NCBI GenBank assembly: GCA_023424215.1
Contig: JAFAEC010000033.1
Span: 1 to 22,379, forward strand
Direction of reading: 5' to 3'
DNA: 22,379 nt
From: Pseudomonadota bacterium
Lineage (GTDB): Bacteria; Pseudomonadota; Alphaproteobacteria; Caulobacterales; Caulobacteraceae
Part shown: positions 6,408 to 14,115 of the stretch, one piece after another
Layout: every line of letters begins with the position of its first letter
Position numbering within the stretch: the stretch's first letter is position 1
The notes under the pieces: model-generated
The model's database searches: none
Told to the model about the DNA's origin: nothing
Seen by the model: the letters and a program-made list of their open reading frames with translations, nothing else
Translations under genes and position numbers: made by a program

Positions 6408-7009
6408 GGGACGTCCCTCAGCGGTTCGAGCGCGATGCGAAGCTTGATCATGGCCTTGCGGATGCGGGACTTCACGGTCCCAAGGGGCAGGTTCAGTTTG
6501 CGGGCGATCTCGGAGTGGGCGTCGCCCTGGAAGAAGGCGAGCCGGAGCAGATCCAGTTGTTCGGGCGGCAGCTGCGACATGGCCGCGTTCAGACGCGCCG
6601 CCTCCTCCGCCTCCGACAGCAGTTCGTCGGGTCGCTCAGGCTCCTCGGGCGCGAGGCTCATCTCGGGGACCGGCAGCGGCCGCGATTCCCGGCGCAGGGC
6701 GTCGAGACGCCGGTTGCGCGCGATGGTGAAGATCCAGGTGGCCGCGGAAGCGCGCCGCGCGTCGAACAGGTCGGCCTTGCGCCAGACGGTCAGCATGGCG
6801 TCCTGGGCGAAGTCCTCGGCGGCCCCGGGCGGAGCCCCGGCCCGCATCAGATAGGCCTTCAGCCGCGGCGCGAAATGCTCGAACAGCCGGGCGAAGGCCT
6901 CGCGGTCGCGGGTCGCCGCCACGGCCTCGATCAGCCGGCCGTACTCGTCGGCGGCGCCGGTCACGGCGCGCTTTTCGGGGGCGGGGGCGATTTCGATCTG
7001 GCCATGCAT
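6404..7009 (-). CDS. rpoE: ECF RNA polymerase sigma factor (RpoE/ECF11-like)
   Basis: This 201-residue ECF sigma factor has region 2 at about residues 36-107 (LFEHFAPRLKAYLM, TVWRKADLFD, TWIFTIARNRRLDALRR) and region 4 at about 138-192 with helix-turn-helix LNLPLGTVKSRIRKAMIKLR. Its partner is the overlapping chrR-type anti-sigma gene. In known systems the freed sigma factor activates its own operon and lipid-modifying and repair genes during photooxidative stress. A promoter of the ATCC-N16-CGTA type ends only eight bases before the ATG at 7009, so the message may be leaderless; no strong ribosome binding site is visible. A GTG at codon 16 is a less likely start. Confidence 0.92.
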   Translation of the reverse strand: MHGQIEIAPAPEKRAVTGAADEYGRLIEAVAATRDREAFARLFEHFAPRLKAYLMRAGAPPGAAEDFAQDAMLTVWRKADLFDARRASAATWIFTIARNRRLDALRRESRPLPVPEMSLAPEEPERPDELLSEAEEAARLNAAMSQLPPEQLDLLRLAFFQGDAHSEIARKLNLPLGTVKSRIRKAMIKLRIALEPLRDVP

Positions 7010-7017
7010 GCCCGGCT

Positions 7018-7045
7018 TCTACGTCGCCCGGGGGCGATCGGATTT
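7018..7045 (-). promoter_or_regulatory. Predicted ECF-sigma promoter of the rpoE-chrR operon
   Basis: On the minus strand AAATCC is followed by 16 bases and CGTAGA (ATCC 7043-7040, CGTA 7023-7020). Its -35 half is one arm of the palindrome TCGGAT-TTCGAC-ATCCGA (7038-7055); the other arm is the -35 of the opposite promoter. This suggests autoregulation. Confidence 0.6.
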
Positions 7046-7047
7046 CG

Positions 7048-7075
7048 ACATCCGACGACGGAGTCGCTGCGTATC
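7048..7075 (+). promoter_or_regulatory. Predicted ECF-sigma promoter of COG2907-DUF1365
   Basis: ACATCC is followed by 16 bases and CGTATC (ATCC 7050-7053, CGTA 7070-7073). It mirrors the minus-strand promoter across a central TCGA. The GGAG site at 7094-7097 and ATG 7103 lie just downstream, giving a leader of roughly 20 bases. Confidence 0.6.
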
Positions 7076-7102
7076 GGAGCCGAAAATCTCGCCGGAGTCT
7101 CC

Positions 7103-8437
7103 ATGTCTGTCATCGCCACCGGCCCGGAAACCGATCGCCGGCTCAACATCGCCGTGATCGGCTCGGGCGTTTCGGCCCTGTCCTGCGCCTGGCTGCTCGC
7201 CGAAAAGCACCGGGTGGTCGTCTACGAGCGGGCCGACCGGCTGGGCGGCCACTCCAACACGGTGGAGGTGCGGTCGCCGGACGGCGGCGACACCCCGGTC
7301 GACACCGGCTTCATCGTGTTCAACGACGCCACCTATCCCAACCTGGTGGCCCTGTTCGACCATCTCGGCGTGCGCAGCCGCGCCACCGACATGTCGTTCG
7401 CCGTGTCGCTGGACCAGGGCCGCTTCGAGTACGCGGCCCCCGCTCTGTTCGCCCAGCGCCGCAACGCCTTCCGGCCGCGGTTCTGGACCATGCTCACCGA
7501 GATCCTGCGCTTCTACCGCGAGGCGCCGGGCCGGCTCGCCGGCGCCGACCCCGATCTGACGCTGGGCGACTTTCTCAAGCGCGAGGGCTTCAGCGAGGCC
7601 TTCCGCGACGACCACCTGCTGCCCATGGCCGCGGCGGTCTGGTCCTCCCCGGCCAGCACCCTGCTCGACTACCCGGCCGAATCCTTCATCCGCTTCTGCA
7701 GCAATCACGGCCTGCTCAGGCTGACTGGACGGCCCGTCTGGCGCACCGTCGAGGGCGGCAGCCGGACCTATGTGGCGCGGCTGGCCGAACGCCTCGATCA
7801 CGTCCGTCTGGCGCGCTCCGTCGCTTCGGTCCGTCCGGTCGACGGCAAGGTCGAGGTGCGCGACCTGCAGGGCGGCGTCGAACGCTTCGACCACGTGGTC
7901 ATCGGCGCCCACGCCGACCAGGCCCTCGCCATGCTGGCGGAGCCGACCCGCGAGCAGAGGACGCTCCTCGGCGCCTTCCGCTACAGCCGCAACCTGACCG
8001 TCCTGCACTCCGACGCCGGGCTCATGCCCCGCCGACGTCGGGCCTGGGCGGCGTGGAACTACATCGGCGTCGACGACGGCCTCTGCGTCACCTACTGGAT
8101 GAACCGCCTGCAGGGCCTCGCGGGACAGAATCTGTTCGTCACCCTGAACCCGCCGCGGCCGCCGCGGCCCGAGACCCTGCTGCGCACCGAGCTGTACGAG
8201 CATCCCGTGTTCGACCCCGCCGCCATCCGCGCCCAGAAGCGCCTGTGGGATCTGCAGGGCCAGGACGGCGTCTGGTTCTGCGGCGCGTATTTCGGCGCCG
8301 GTTTCCACGAGGACGGGCTGCAGGCGGGCCTTGCCGTCGCCGAGCAGCTCGGCGGCGTCCGCCGCCCGTGGTCGGTCCCGAACGAGAGCGGCCGCATCCA
8401 TCTGCACGGCCGCCCCCGGCAGGCGGAGGCGGCGTGA
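7103..8437 (+). CDS. COG2907 FAD-dependent oxidoreductase
   Basis: The 444-residue protein is an FAD/NAD(P)-binding amine-oxidase-fold oxidoreductase of the COG2907 group. The dinucleotide-binding motif is IGSGVSALS (19-27), followed by the acidic strand end VVYERADRLGGHSNT and the PVDTGFIVFN segment typical of the group. The C-terminal FCGAYFGAGFHEDGLQAG stretch is the second flavin-binding motif. Relatives in RpoE-ChrR clusters act on membrane fatty acids; a role in desaturating or modifying acyl chains, as in furan fatty acid synthesis in R. sphaeroides, is possible but unproven here. Start chosen at ATG 7103 with GGAG five bases upstream. Its stop overlaps the GTG of the DUF1365 gene. Confidence 0.92.
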   Translation: MSVIATGPETDRRLNIAVIGSGVSALSCAWLLAEKHRVVVYERADRLGGHSNTVEVRSPDGGDTPVDTGFIVFNDATYPNLVALFDHLGVRSRATDMSFAVSLDQGRFEYAAPALFAQRRNAFRPRFWTMLTEILRFYREAPGRLAGADPDLTLGDFLKREGFSEAFRDDHLLPMAAAVWSSPASTLLDYPAESFIRFCSNHGLLRLTGRPVWRTVEGGSRTYVARLAERLDHVRLARSVASVRPVDGKVEVRDLQGGVERFDHVVIGAHADQALAMLAEPTREQRTLLGAFRYSRNLTVLHSDAGLMPRRRRAWAAWNYIGVDDGLCVTYWMNRLQGLAGQNLFVTLNPPRPPRPETLLRTELYEHPVFDPAAIRAQKRLWDLQGQDGVWFCGAYFGAGFHEDGLQAGLAVAEQLGGVRRPWSVPNESGRIHLHGRPRQAEAA

Positions 8438-9258
8438 AATCCGCGCTCTACAGCGGCGACGTCGTCCACACGCGGCTCCGCCCGCGTCGGCATCGGCTGC
8501 GCTATCGGGTGTTCTGGCTGCTGCTCGACCTGGCCGAGCTGGATGCGATCGACCGCCGCCTGCGCCTGTTCTCGCGCAACCGCCTCAACCTGCTCGCTTT
8601 CCACGACCGCGACCATGGCGACGGGTCCGGCCGGCCGCTGCGCGGACAGATCGTCGACCTGCTCGCCCGCGAGGGCGTCGACATCGGCGCGGGCGCCATC
8701 CGCCTGCTGACCATGCCGCGGGTGCTCGGCTACGTCTTCAATCCGATCAGCCTCTACTACTGCTGCCGCCCGGACGGCCAGCTGGCGGCCATGGTCTACG
8801 AGGTCACAAGCACCTTCGGTGAACGGCACGCCTACGTCCTGCCCGTCCCGGACGCGGACGCCGCGGAGGACCGCATCCGCCAACGCGCCGAGAAGCGCCT
8901 CTATGTCTCGCCCTTCATGACCATGGGCATGCGCTACGGCTTCCGCGGCAAGGCGCCGGCCGACATCCTCACCCTGCTGATCGACGGCTTCGACGAGGAA
9001 GGCCTGCTGATCGCCACCGCCATGCGCGGCCGTCGCCGGGCCCTGACCGACAGGACCATCCTCGCGACCGCCTTCTCCATCCCACTGCTCACCCTCAAGG
9101 TGACGGCGGGGATTCACTGGGAGGCGCTGCGTCTCTGGCTCAAGGGGGTGCCGCTGACCTCCCGCGTCCTTCCGACGTCGGCGTCGCAGGCCGCGGCAGC
9201 CCCGACGCGGCCGGCGGCCTGTCCCCACGCCGGCTCGTCCGGCTACAGGGCGGTGTAG
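8434..9258 (+). CDS. DUF1365 family protein
   Basis: The 274-residue protein belongs to DUF1365, almost always encoded next to COG2907 flavoproteins. Signatures are the opening LYSGDVVHTRLRPRRHRLRYRV, the RLLTMPRVLGYVFNPISLYYC segment, and the later EKRLYVSPFMTMGMRYGF segment. The GTG at 8434 overlaps the upstream TGA (GTGA), so translation is coupled. Function is unknown; the context of sigma factor, COG2907 and DUF1295 points to membrane lipid modification under oxidative stress. The last 35 or so residues are Ala/Thr/Pro-rich, and the final 16 bases overlap the 3' end of the opposing aldehyde dehydrogenase gene. No fatty-acid methyltransferase gene follows, unlike many such clusters. Confidence 0.9.
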   Translation: MKSALYSGDVVHTRLRPRRHRLRYRVFWLLLDLAELDAIDRRLRLFSRNRLNLLAFHDRDHGDGSGRPLRGQIVDLLAREGVDIGAGAIRLLTMPRVLGYVFNPISLYYCCRPDGQLAAMVYEVTSTFGERHAYVLPVPDADAAEDRIRQRAEKRLYVSPFMTMGMRYGFRGKAPADILTLLIDGFDEEGLLIATAMRGRRRALTDRTILATAFSIPLLTLKVTAGIHWEALRLWLKGVPLTSRVLPTSASQAAAAPTRPAACPHAGSSGYRAV

Positions 9259-10685
9259 GCGGTCTTCGTCCAGGTGAAGAACTCGACCGCGGCGAAGCCC
9301 TGCTCGCGCGGCCCGTAGCTGGACTTCTTCGTGCCGCCGAACGGCACGTGGTAGTCGACCCCGGCGGTCGGCAGGTTGACCATGGTCATCCCCGCCTTCG
9401 CCCGCCGCTGGAAGTCGCGGGCGTGCTTGAGCGAGCCGGTGACGATGCCCGCCGAAAGGCCGAACTCGACCCCGTTGGCGATCTCGAGCGCCTCCTCGTA
9501 GCTGTTCACCCGGATGGTCGAGGCGACGGGGCCGAACACCTCCTCCGAGTTGATGCGCATGCCCGCCGCCGTGTCGGCGATCAGGGTCGGCTGCACGTAC
9601 CAGCCGGGCGTCTCCAGCTGCGGCCGATCGCCGCCGGCGACCACACGGCCGCCCTCGCCGCGCGCGATCTCGACGTAACGGTACGAGGTCTCCATCTGCG
9701 CCTCGCTGACCGCGGGCCCGACATTGGTGGCGGGATCCAGCGCCGGACCGACCTTCAGTCCCCGCAGCCGCTCCGCCAGCGCCGCCACGAAGCGATCGTG
9801 GATGCCGTCCTGCACGATCAGCCGGCTCGAAGCCGTGCAGCGCTGGCCGGTGGCGAAGAAGGAGCCGTCCAGGGCGATGGCCACGGCGCGGTCGAGGTCC
9901 GCGTCGTCCAGCACGATCAGCGGGTTCTTGCCGCCCATCTCCAGCTGCACCCGCGCCTGCCGCGCCACCGCGCCCGCGGCCACGCCGGCGCCGACGCCCT
10001 GCGAGCCGGTGAACGACAGGCCGTCCACATCCGGGTGGTCGACCAGCGCCTGGCCGACATTGCCGCGCCCGACGACCATGTTGAGCACGCCCTTCGGCAG
10101 GCCCGCCTCGTGCAGCACCGCCACCATCGCCTCGGCCGTGGCCGGCGTCGGCCCGGCCGGCTTCAGCACCACGGTGTTGCCGAAGGCCAGCGCCGGCGCC
10201 GCCTTCCACGCCGGAATGGCGATGGGGAAGTTCCACGGCGTGATCAGGCCGAACACCCCGACCGCCTCGCGTCGGGTCTGGACCTCCACGCCCGGCCGCA
10301 CCGACGCCAGGTTCTGGCCGTGCAGGCGCAGCGCCTCGCCGGCGAAATACTTGAGAATGCGCCCCGCCCGCACGGTCTCGCCGATCCCCTCGGCGAGCGT
10401 CTTGCCCTCCTCGCGCGACAGCAGGGTGCCGATCGCCTCGCGCCGCTCCATCAGCAGCGTCCCGGCCCGGTCCAGCACGTCGGAGCGGACCTCCGGCGAC
10501 GCGTCCGCCCAGGCGGGGAAGGCCGCCTTGGCCGCCGCCACCGCGGCGTTGACCTCGGCGTCTCCGCCCTCGGGACGGCGGGCGACCACCTCGCGCGTGT
10601 CGGACGGGTTCAGCCCCTCGCTCGGGCGCTCGGCCGCGACCTTCTCGCCGTCGATCCAGTGGCAGAGTTCGAGGGTGTCGGTCAT
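9243..10685 (-). CDS. Aldehyde dehydrogenase, 2-oxoglutarate-semialdehyde type
   Basis: The 480-residue NAD(P)-dependent aldehyde dehydrogenase has the full catalytic set: the TPWNFPIAIPAWK motif, FTGSQGVG cofactor turn, Glu249 in LEMGG, and nucleophile Cys283 in GQRCTASS. The C-terminal FGGTKKSSYGPREQG stretch is characteristic of 2-oxoglutarate-semialdehyde (2,5-dioxopentanoate) dehydrogenases, which close non-phosphorylated pentose, sugar-acid and hydroxyproline routes into the citric acid cycle. Succinate-semialdehyde or other aldehydes remain possible. ATG 10685 has GGAGGA five bases upstream. It lies 63 bases after the dicarboxylate carrier gene in the same direction, so co-transcription is likely. 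Confidence 0.85.
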   Translation of the reverse strand: MTDTLELCHWIDGEKVAAERPSEGLNPSDTREVVARRPEGGDAEVNAAVAAAKAAFPAWADASPEVRSDVLDRAGTLLMERREAIGTLLSREEGKTLAEGIGETVRAGRILKYFAGEALRLHGQNLASVRPGVEVQTRREAVGVFGLITPWNFPIAIPAWKAAPALAFGNTVVLKPAGPTPATAEAMVAVLHEAGLPKGVLNMVVGRGNVGQALVDHPDVDGLSFTGSQGVGAGVAAGAVARQARVQLEMGGKNPLIVLDDADLDRAVAIALDGSFFATGQRCTASSRLIVQDGIHDRFVAALAERLRGLKVGPALDPATNVGPAVSEAQMETSYRYVEIARGEGGRVVAGGDRPQLETPGWYVQPTLIADTAAGMRINSEEVFGPVASTIRVNSYEEALEIANGVEFGLSAGIVTGSLKHARDFQRRAKAGMTMVNLPTAGVDYHVPFGGTKKSSYGPREQGFAAVEFFTWTKTAYTAL

Positions 10686-10748
10686 GGAATCCTCCGGCGG
10701 CGCAGGCCGCCACTGGTACAGAAGCGGCGCCGCCGCGTCAGCCCCGGC

Positions 10749-12161
10749 TCAGTCGGCCGTGACCTGCTCGCGATCCCCCGGACCGGCCGCCGGATCGGGG
10801 GCGGCCGCCAGCGGGGCCGGCCCGCCGCCCAGCGCCGCCGCGAGGGCCGCGCGATCCAGCGTCCCTTCCCACCGCGCCACCGCCAGCGTGGCCACGGCAT
10901 TGCCGACGAAGTTGGTCAGGGCCCGACACTCGCTCATGAAGCGGTCGATGCCGAGGATCAGGGCCATGCCGGCCACCGGCACCGACGGGACCACGGCCAG
11001 CGTCGCCGCCAGGGTGATGAAGCCGGCCCCGGTGATGCCGGCCGCGCCCTTGGAGCTCAGCATGGCCACGAGCAGCAGCAGGATCTGGTCGCCGAGGCTC
11101 AGCTCGATGTTCATGGCCTGGGCGATGAACAGGGCGGCCAGGGTCATGTAGATGTTGGTGCCGTCGAGATTGAACGAATAGCCGGTCGGCACCACCAGCC
11201 CGACCACCGACTTGGGCGCCCCGGCCCGCTCCAGCTTCTCCATCAGGCTGGGCAGGGCGGCCTCGGACGAAGAGGTGCCGAGCACCAGCAGCAGTTCGGC
11301 CTTCAGATAGGCGATCAGCCGGAAGATCGAGAAGCCGAAGGCCCGGGCCACCAGCCCCAGTACGCCCAGCACGAAGACCAGCGAGGTCAGGTAGAAGGTC
11401 CCGACCAGCGCCGCGAGATTGACCACCGACTGCAGGCCGTAGGCGCCGATGGTGAAGGCGAAGGCCCCGAACGCCCCGACCGGTGCCGCCTTCATCAGGA
11501 TGGCCACCAGCCGGAACACCACCTGGGACAGCGACTCCAGCGCCCGCGTCACCGGCCGCGCCGGCTCGCCGACGAGGGCCAGCGCGAGGCCGAACAGGAT
11601 CGAGACGAACAGCGTCTGCAGGATGTTGCCGCTGACGAAGGCGCCGACCAGCGAATCCGGAATCACGCCCAGCAGAAAGCCGGTGATCGTCGTCTCATGC
11701 GCCGCCTGGGCGTATTGGCTGACGGCCCCGGCGTCGAGCGTCGCCGGATCGATGTTCAGCCCCCGCCCCGGCCGCACCACATTGGCGATCACCAGCCCGA
11801 CGATCAGCGCCAGCGTTGAGAAGGTCAGGAAGTAGGCGAAGGCCCGGCCAGCGACGCGTCCGACCGAGCGGAGATCGCTCATCCCGGCGATGCCGGTGGA
11901 GATGGTCAGGAAGATCACCGGCGCGATGATCATCTTGACCAGCTTGATGAAGCCGTCGCCCAGCGGCTTCAGGTCACGACCGAGATCCGGCCACAGGTAG
12001 CCCACCAGCCCGCCCGCGAGAATGGCCACGAGGACGAGGAAATACAGGCTGCGCCAGAACGGCCGCGGCGGCGGCGGCGCGACCGGCTGCGCCGCCGGCT
12101 CCGGCGCAGACGTCTTGCGGCTGCGCGATGCCGCGCTCGTGGTTCCCGGCTTTTGCGCCAT
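10749..12161 (-). CDS. dctA: C4-dicarboxylate/cation symporter (DctA/GltP family)
   Basis: This 470-residue inner-membrane carrier of the dicarboxylate/amino acid:cation symporter family carries the re-entrant loop motif GTSSSEAALPSLM and the signature VVPTGYSFNLDGTNIYMTLAALFIAQ. The MSSKGAAGITGAGFI segment and the ILGIDRFMSECRALTN helix follow. It is probably a proton-driven importer of succinate, fumarate and malate, though glutamate-type substrates cannot be excluded. Compared with the usual 430-450 residues it has a Pro/Ala-rich cytoplasmic N-terminal tail of about 35 residues. GGAGG five bases before ATG 12161 supports this start. It sits between the ROK kinase and aldehyde dehydrogenase genes, all on the minus strand. 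Confidence 0.88.
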   Translation of the reverse strand: MAQKPGTTSAASRSRKTSAPEPAAQPVAPPPPRPFWRSLYFLVLVAILAGGLVGYLWPDLGRDLKPLGDGFIKLVKMIIAPVIFLTISTGIAGMSDLRSVGRVAGRAFAYFLTFSTLALIVGLVIANVVRPGRGLNIDPATLDAGAVSQYAQAAHETTITGFLLGVIPDSLVGAFVSGNILQTLFVSILFGLALALVGEPARPVTRALESLSQVVFRLVAILMKAAPVGAFGAFAFTIGAYGLQSVVNLAALVGTFYLTSLVFVLGVLGLVARAFGFSIFRLIAYLKAELLLVLGTSSSEAALPSLMEKLERAGAPKSVVGLVVPTGYSFNLDGTNIYMTLAALFIAQAMNIELSLGDQILLLLVAMLSSKGAAGITGAGFITLAATLAVVPSVPVAGMALILGIDRFMSECRALTNFVGNAVATLAVARWEGTLDRAALAAALGGGPAPLAAAPDPAAGPGDREQVTAD

Positions 12162-12210
12162 GTCGCCTCCCTGCCTGAAAAGCCAGCATGGGCGGAATCG
12201 GATCGGGTCG

Positions 12211-13119
12211 CTAGCGCTCCAGCGCGTCCAGCGCCAGGGCGACGGCGCCCAGCGGCCCGGCGCGGCCGCCCAGCGCCGGCGGTTGCACGAAGGCCTCGAG
12301 GTCCGCCGCGATCCGGTCGGCGGTGGCGTAGCCGCCGAGGCTGTCGATCAGGCCCCGCCGCAGGCGCGGAAACAGCCACGGCTGCCCCTCCGCCACCCCT
12401 CCCCCGATCAGGATGCGCTGCGGGCAGGTGGTCTGGACCAGATTGTGCAGCATGCCGGCCAGCGCCCCCACCGCCGTCTCCCACGCCGGATGGTCCGGCT
12501 GGACCTCGTCCCCCGGCCGACCCGCCCGGGCGGCGATGGCCGGGCCCGAGGCCAGACCCTCGACGCAGTCGCCATGATAGGGGCAGACGCCCGGCCAGTC
12601 GTCGCCCGGCCGCCGCGCGATCCGCAGATGCCCCGCCTCGCTGTGGCCCAGCCCGCGGACGGTCCGCCCGTCGACCACCGAGCCCACGCCGATGCCGGTG
12701 CCGACGGTGACGTAGGCGTAGCTGCGCAGCCCCCGCGCCGCGCCCCAGCGCCCCTCCGCCAGCGCCGCGCCGTTGACGTCGGTGTCGACCGCCACGGGGC
12801 AGTCCAGCCCGGCTCCCAGCGACAGCAGGTCCGCCCCGCGCCAGCCCGGCTTCGGCGTCGCGGTCACCCGCCCGAAGTCCGTGGACGCCGGGTCCAGCTC
12901 CAGCGGCCCGAAGCCGGCGAGGCCGAGCGCGCGGAACCCCGGCCCGTCGCGCCAGCGCGCCAGCACCTCCCGGATCGCGGCGAGGGTCTCGTCCGCTCCC
13001 CGCGTCGGCAGGCGAACCTCCTCGATGATCGCCCCCGGCCCCGACGCCAGCAGGCACACGCACTTGGTGCCGCCCAGTTCGACGCCGGCGACCGGCGCGA
13101 CTTCCCTGTCCTCGTCCAT
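12211..13119 (-). CDS. ROK-family sugar kinase, probable fructokinase
   Basis: The 302-residue ROK kinase has the phosphate-binding GVELGGTKC motif (12-20), the DTDVNGAALAEG catalytic region, the YVTVGTGIGVG phosphate-2 motif, and the zinc-type ROK signature CPYHGDCVEGLASGPAI. The CPYHGxCxEG form is that of bacterial ROK fructokinases such as the B. subtilis YdhR/GmuE type, so fructose or mannose phosphorylation with ATP is the best guess. An upstream in-frame ATG (13155) would add 12 unmatched residues; I chose 13119 because AGGG lies about eight bases upstream and the fold begins soon after. The dctA-like gene follows 49 bases later. Confidence 0.87.
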   Translation of the reverse strand: MDEDREVAPVAGVELGGTKCVCLLASGPGAIIEEVRLPTRGADETLAAIREVLARWRDGPGFRALGLAGFGPLELDPASTDFGRVTATPKPGWRGADLLSLGAGLDCPVAVDTDVNGAALAEGRWGAARGLRSYAYVTVGTGIGVGSVVDGRTVRGLGHSEAGHLRIARRPGDDWPGVCPYHGDCVEGLASGPAIAARAGRPGDEVQPDHPAWETAVGALAGMLHNLVQTTCPQRILIGGGVAEGQPWLFPRLRRGLIDSLGGYATADRIAADLEAFVQPPALGGRAGPLGAVALALDALER

Positions 13120-13166
13120 CCGCGCACCCTGCCCCGCCGCGCGCCTCCCGACCATCCCCCGCGCAG

Positions 13167-13195
13167 GACTTGGCGCCGGGCGATTCCACCGTCAC
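13167..13195 (-). promoter_or_regulatory. Candidate promoter of the ROK kinase gene
   Basis: On the minus strand GTGACGG (13195-13189), 14 bases, then GCCAAGTC (13174-13167) fits the Caulobacter pattern at most positions. On the plus strand the same DNA holds TTGGCGC (13170-13176), a possible -35 for cysD, but I see no good -10 for it. The ROK-cysD gap is only 87 bases. Confidence 0.3.
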
Positions 13196-13206
13196 AGGTG
13201 CTGCCC

Positions 13207-14115
13207 ATGGGCGACAAGCGCGACGCGGTGCTGGACGGACTGGAGGCCGAGGCCATCCACATTCTGCGCGAGGTCACGGCCGGGCGCGAGCGGCCGGTCA
13301 TGCTGTTCTCGGGCGGCAAGGACTCGGCGGTGATGCTTCACCTGGCCCGCAAGGCCTTCTTCCCCGCGCCGCCGCCCTTTCCCCTGCTCCACGTCGACAC
13401 GACGTGGAAGTTCGCCGAGATGTACGCCTACCGCGACGCCGCCGCCGCGGCGGCCGGCATGCGCCTGATCGTCCACCGCAATCCCGAGGCCGAGGCCGCC
13501 GGCGTCAACCCGTTCGACCACGGTCCCGCCGTTCACACCGACCTCTGGAAGACCGCCGGCCTGAAACAGGCGCTGGACCTGCACCGCTTCGGCGCCGCCT
13601 TCGGCGGGGCCCGCCGCGACGAGGAGAAGAGCCGCGCCAAGGAGCGCATCGTCTCGGTCCGCTCGCCCACCCACGGCTGGGATCCCCGCGCCCAGCGGCC
13701 GGAGCTCTGGAGCCTGTACAACACCCGCGTCTCCGGCGGCGCGTCGCTGCGCGTCTTCCCCCTGTCGAACTGGACCGAGCTCGACGTGTGGCGCTACGTC
13801 CGGCGCGAAAACATCGCCCTTCCCGGCCTCTACCTCGCCGCCGAGCGACGGGTGGTCGAGCGCGACGGCGTCCTGTTGCCGGTGGAGGACGACCGCCTGC
13901 CGCTCCGGCCGGGCGAGCGCGTCGAGACCCGCCGGGTCCGCTTCCGCACCCTCGGCTGCTGGCCCCTCACCGCCGCCGTCGAGAGCGACGCCGCGACCCT
14001 CGACGAAGTCATCGCCGAGGTGGCCGAAACCCGCCTGTCCGAGCGCCACGGCCGCATCATCGACCACGACTCCGCCGCCTCGATGGAGCGCAAGAAGCGC
14101 GAGGGCTACTTCTGA
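13207..14115 (+). CDS. cysD: Sulfate adenylyltransferase subunit 2
   Basis: The 302-residue small subunit of ATP sulfurylase makes adenosine 5'-phosphosulfate from ATP and sulfate, the first step of assimilatory sulfate reduction. The PP-loop is FSGGKDSAVMLHLARKAF (S35-S40 core), followed by HVDTTWKFAEMYAYRD, RRDEEKSRAKERI, WDPRAQRPELWSLYN, and the C-terminal RTLGCWPLTAAVES and GRIIDHDSAASMERKKREGYF segments. Length and order are normal. ATG 13207 has AGGTG six bases upstream. The TGA overlaps the ATG of cysNC (TGATG), so the two subunits are translated together. No CysB-type site is evident, and no other sulfur genes lie nearby. Confidence 0.96.
   Translation: MGDKRDAVLDGLEAEAIHILREVTAGRERPVMLFSGGKDSAVMLHLARKAFFPAPPPFPLLHVDTTWKFAEMYAYRDAAAAAAGMRLIVHRNPEAEAAGVNPFDHGPAVHTDLWKTAGLKQALDLHRFGAAFGGARRDEEKSRAKERIVSVRSPTHGWDPRAQRPELWSLYNTRVSGGASLRVFPLSNWTELDVWRYVRRENIALPGLYLAAERRVVERDGVLLPVEDDRLPLRPGERVETRRVRFRTLGCWPLTAAVESDAATLDEVIAEVAETRLSERHGRIIDHDSAASMERKKREGYF

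Noticed and set aside
8092..10713. Very long minus-strand open frame (873 codons) across DUF1365 and the aldehyde dehydrogenase
   Set aside because: Composition is Arg/Gly/Ala-rich without domains, and it runs out of frame over well-recognised genes; long shadow frames are normal at this GC content.
9348..11819. Plus-strand open frame of 823 codons opposite the aldehyde dehydrogenase and dctA-like genes
   Set aside because: His/Arg/Gln-rich shadow of two clear genes; no start signal or recognisable domain.
13120..13206. CysB-type activator site before cysD
   Set aside because: No convincing inverted or spaced motif was seen in this short gap.
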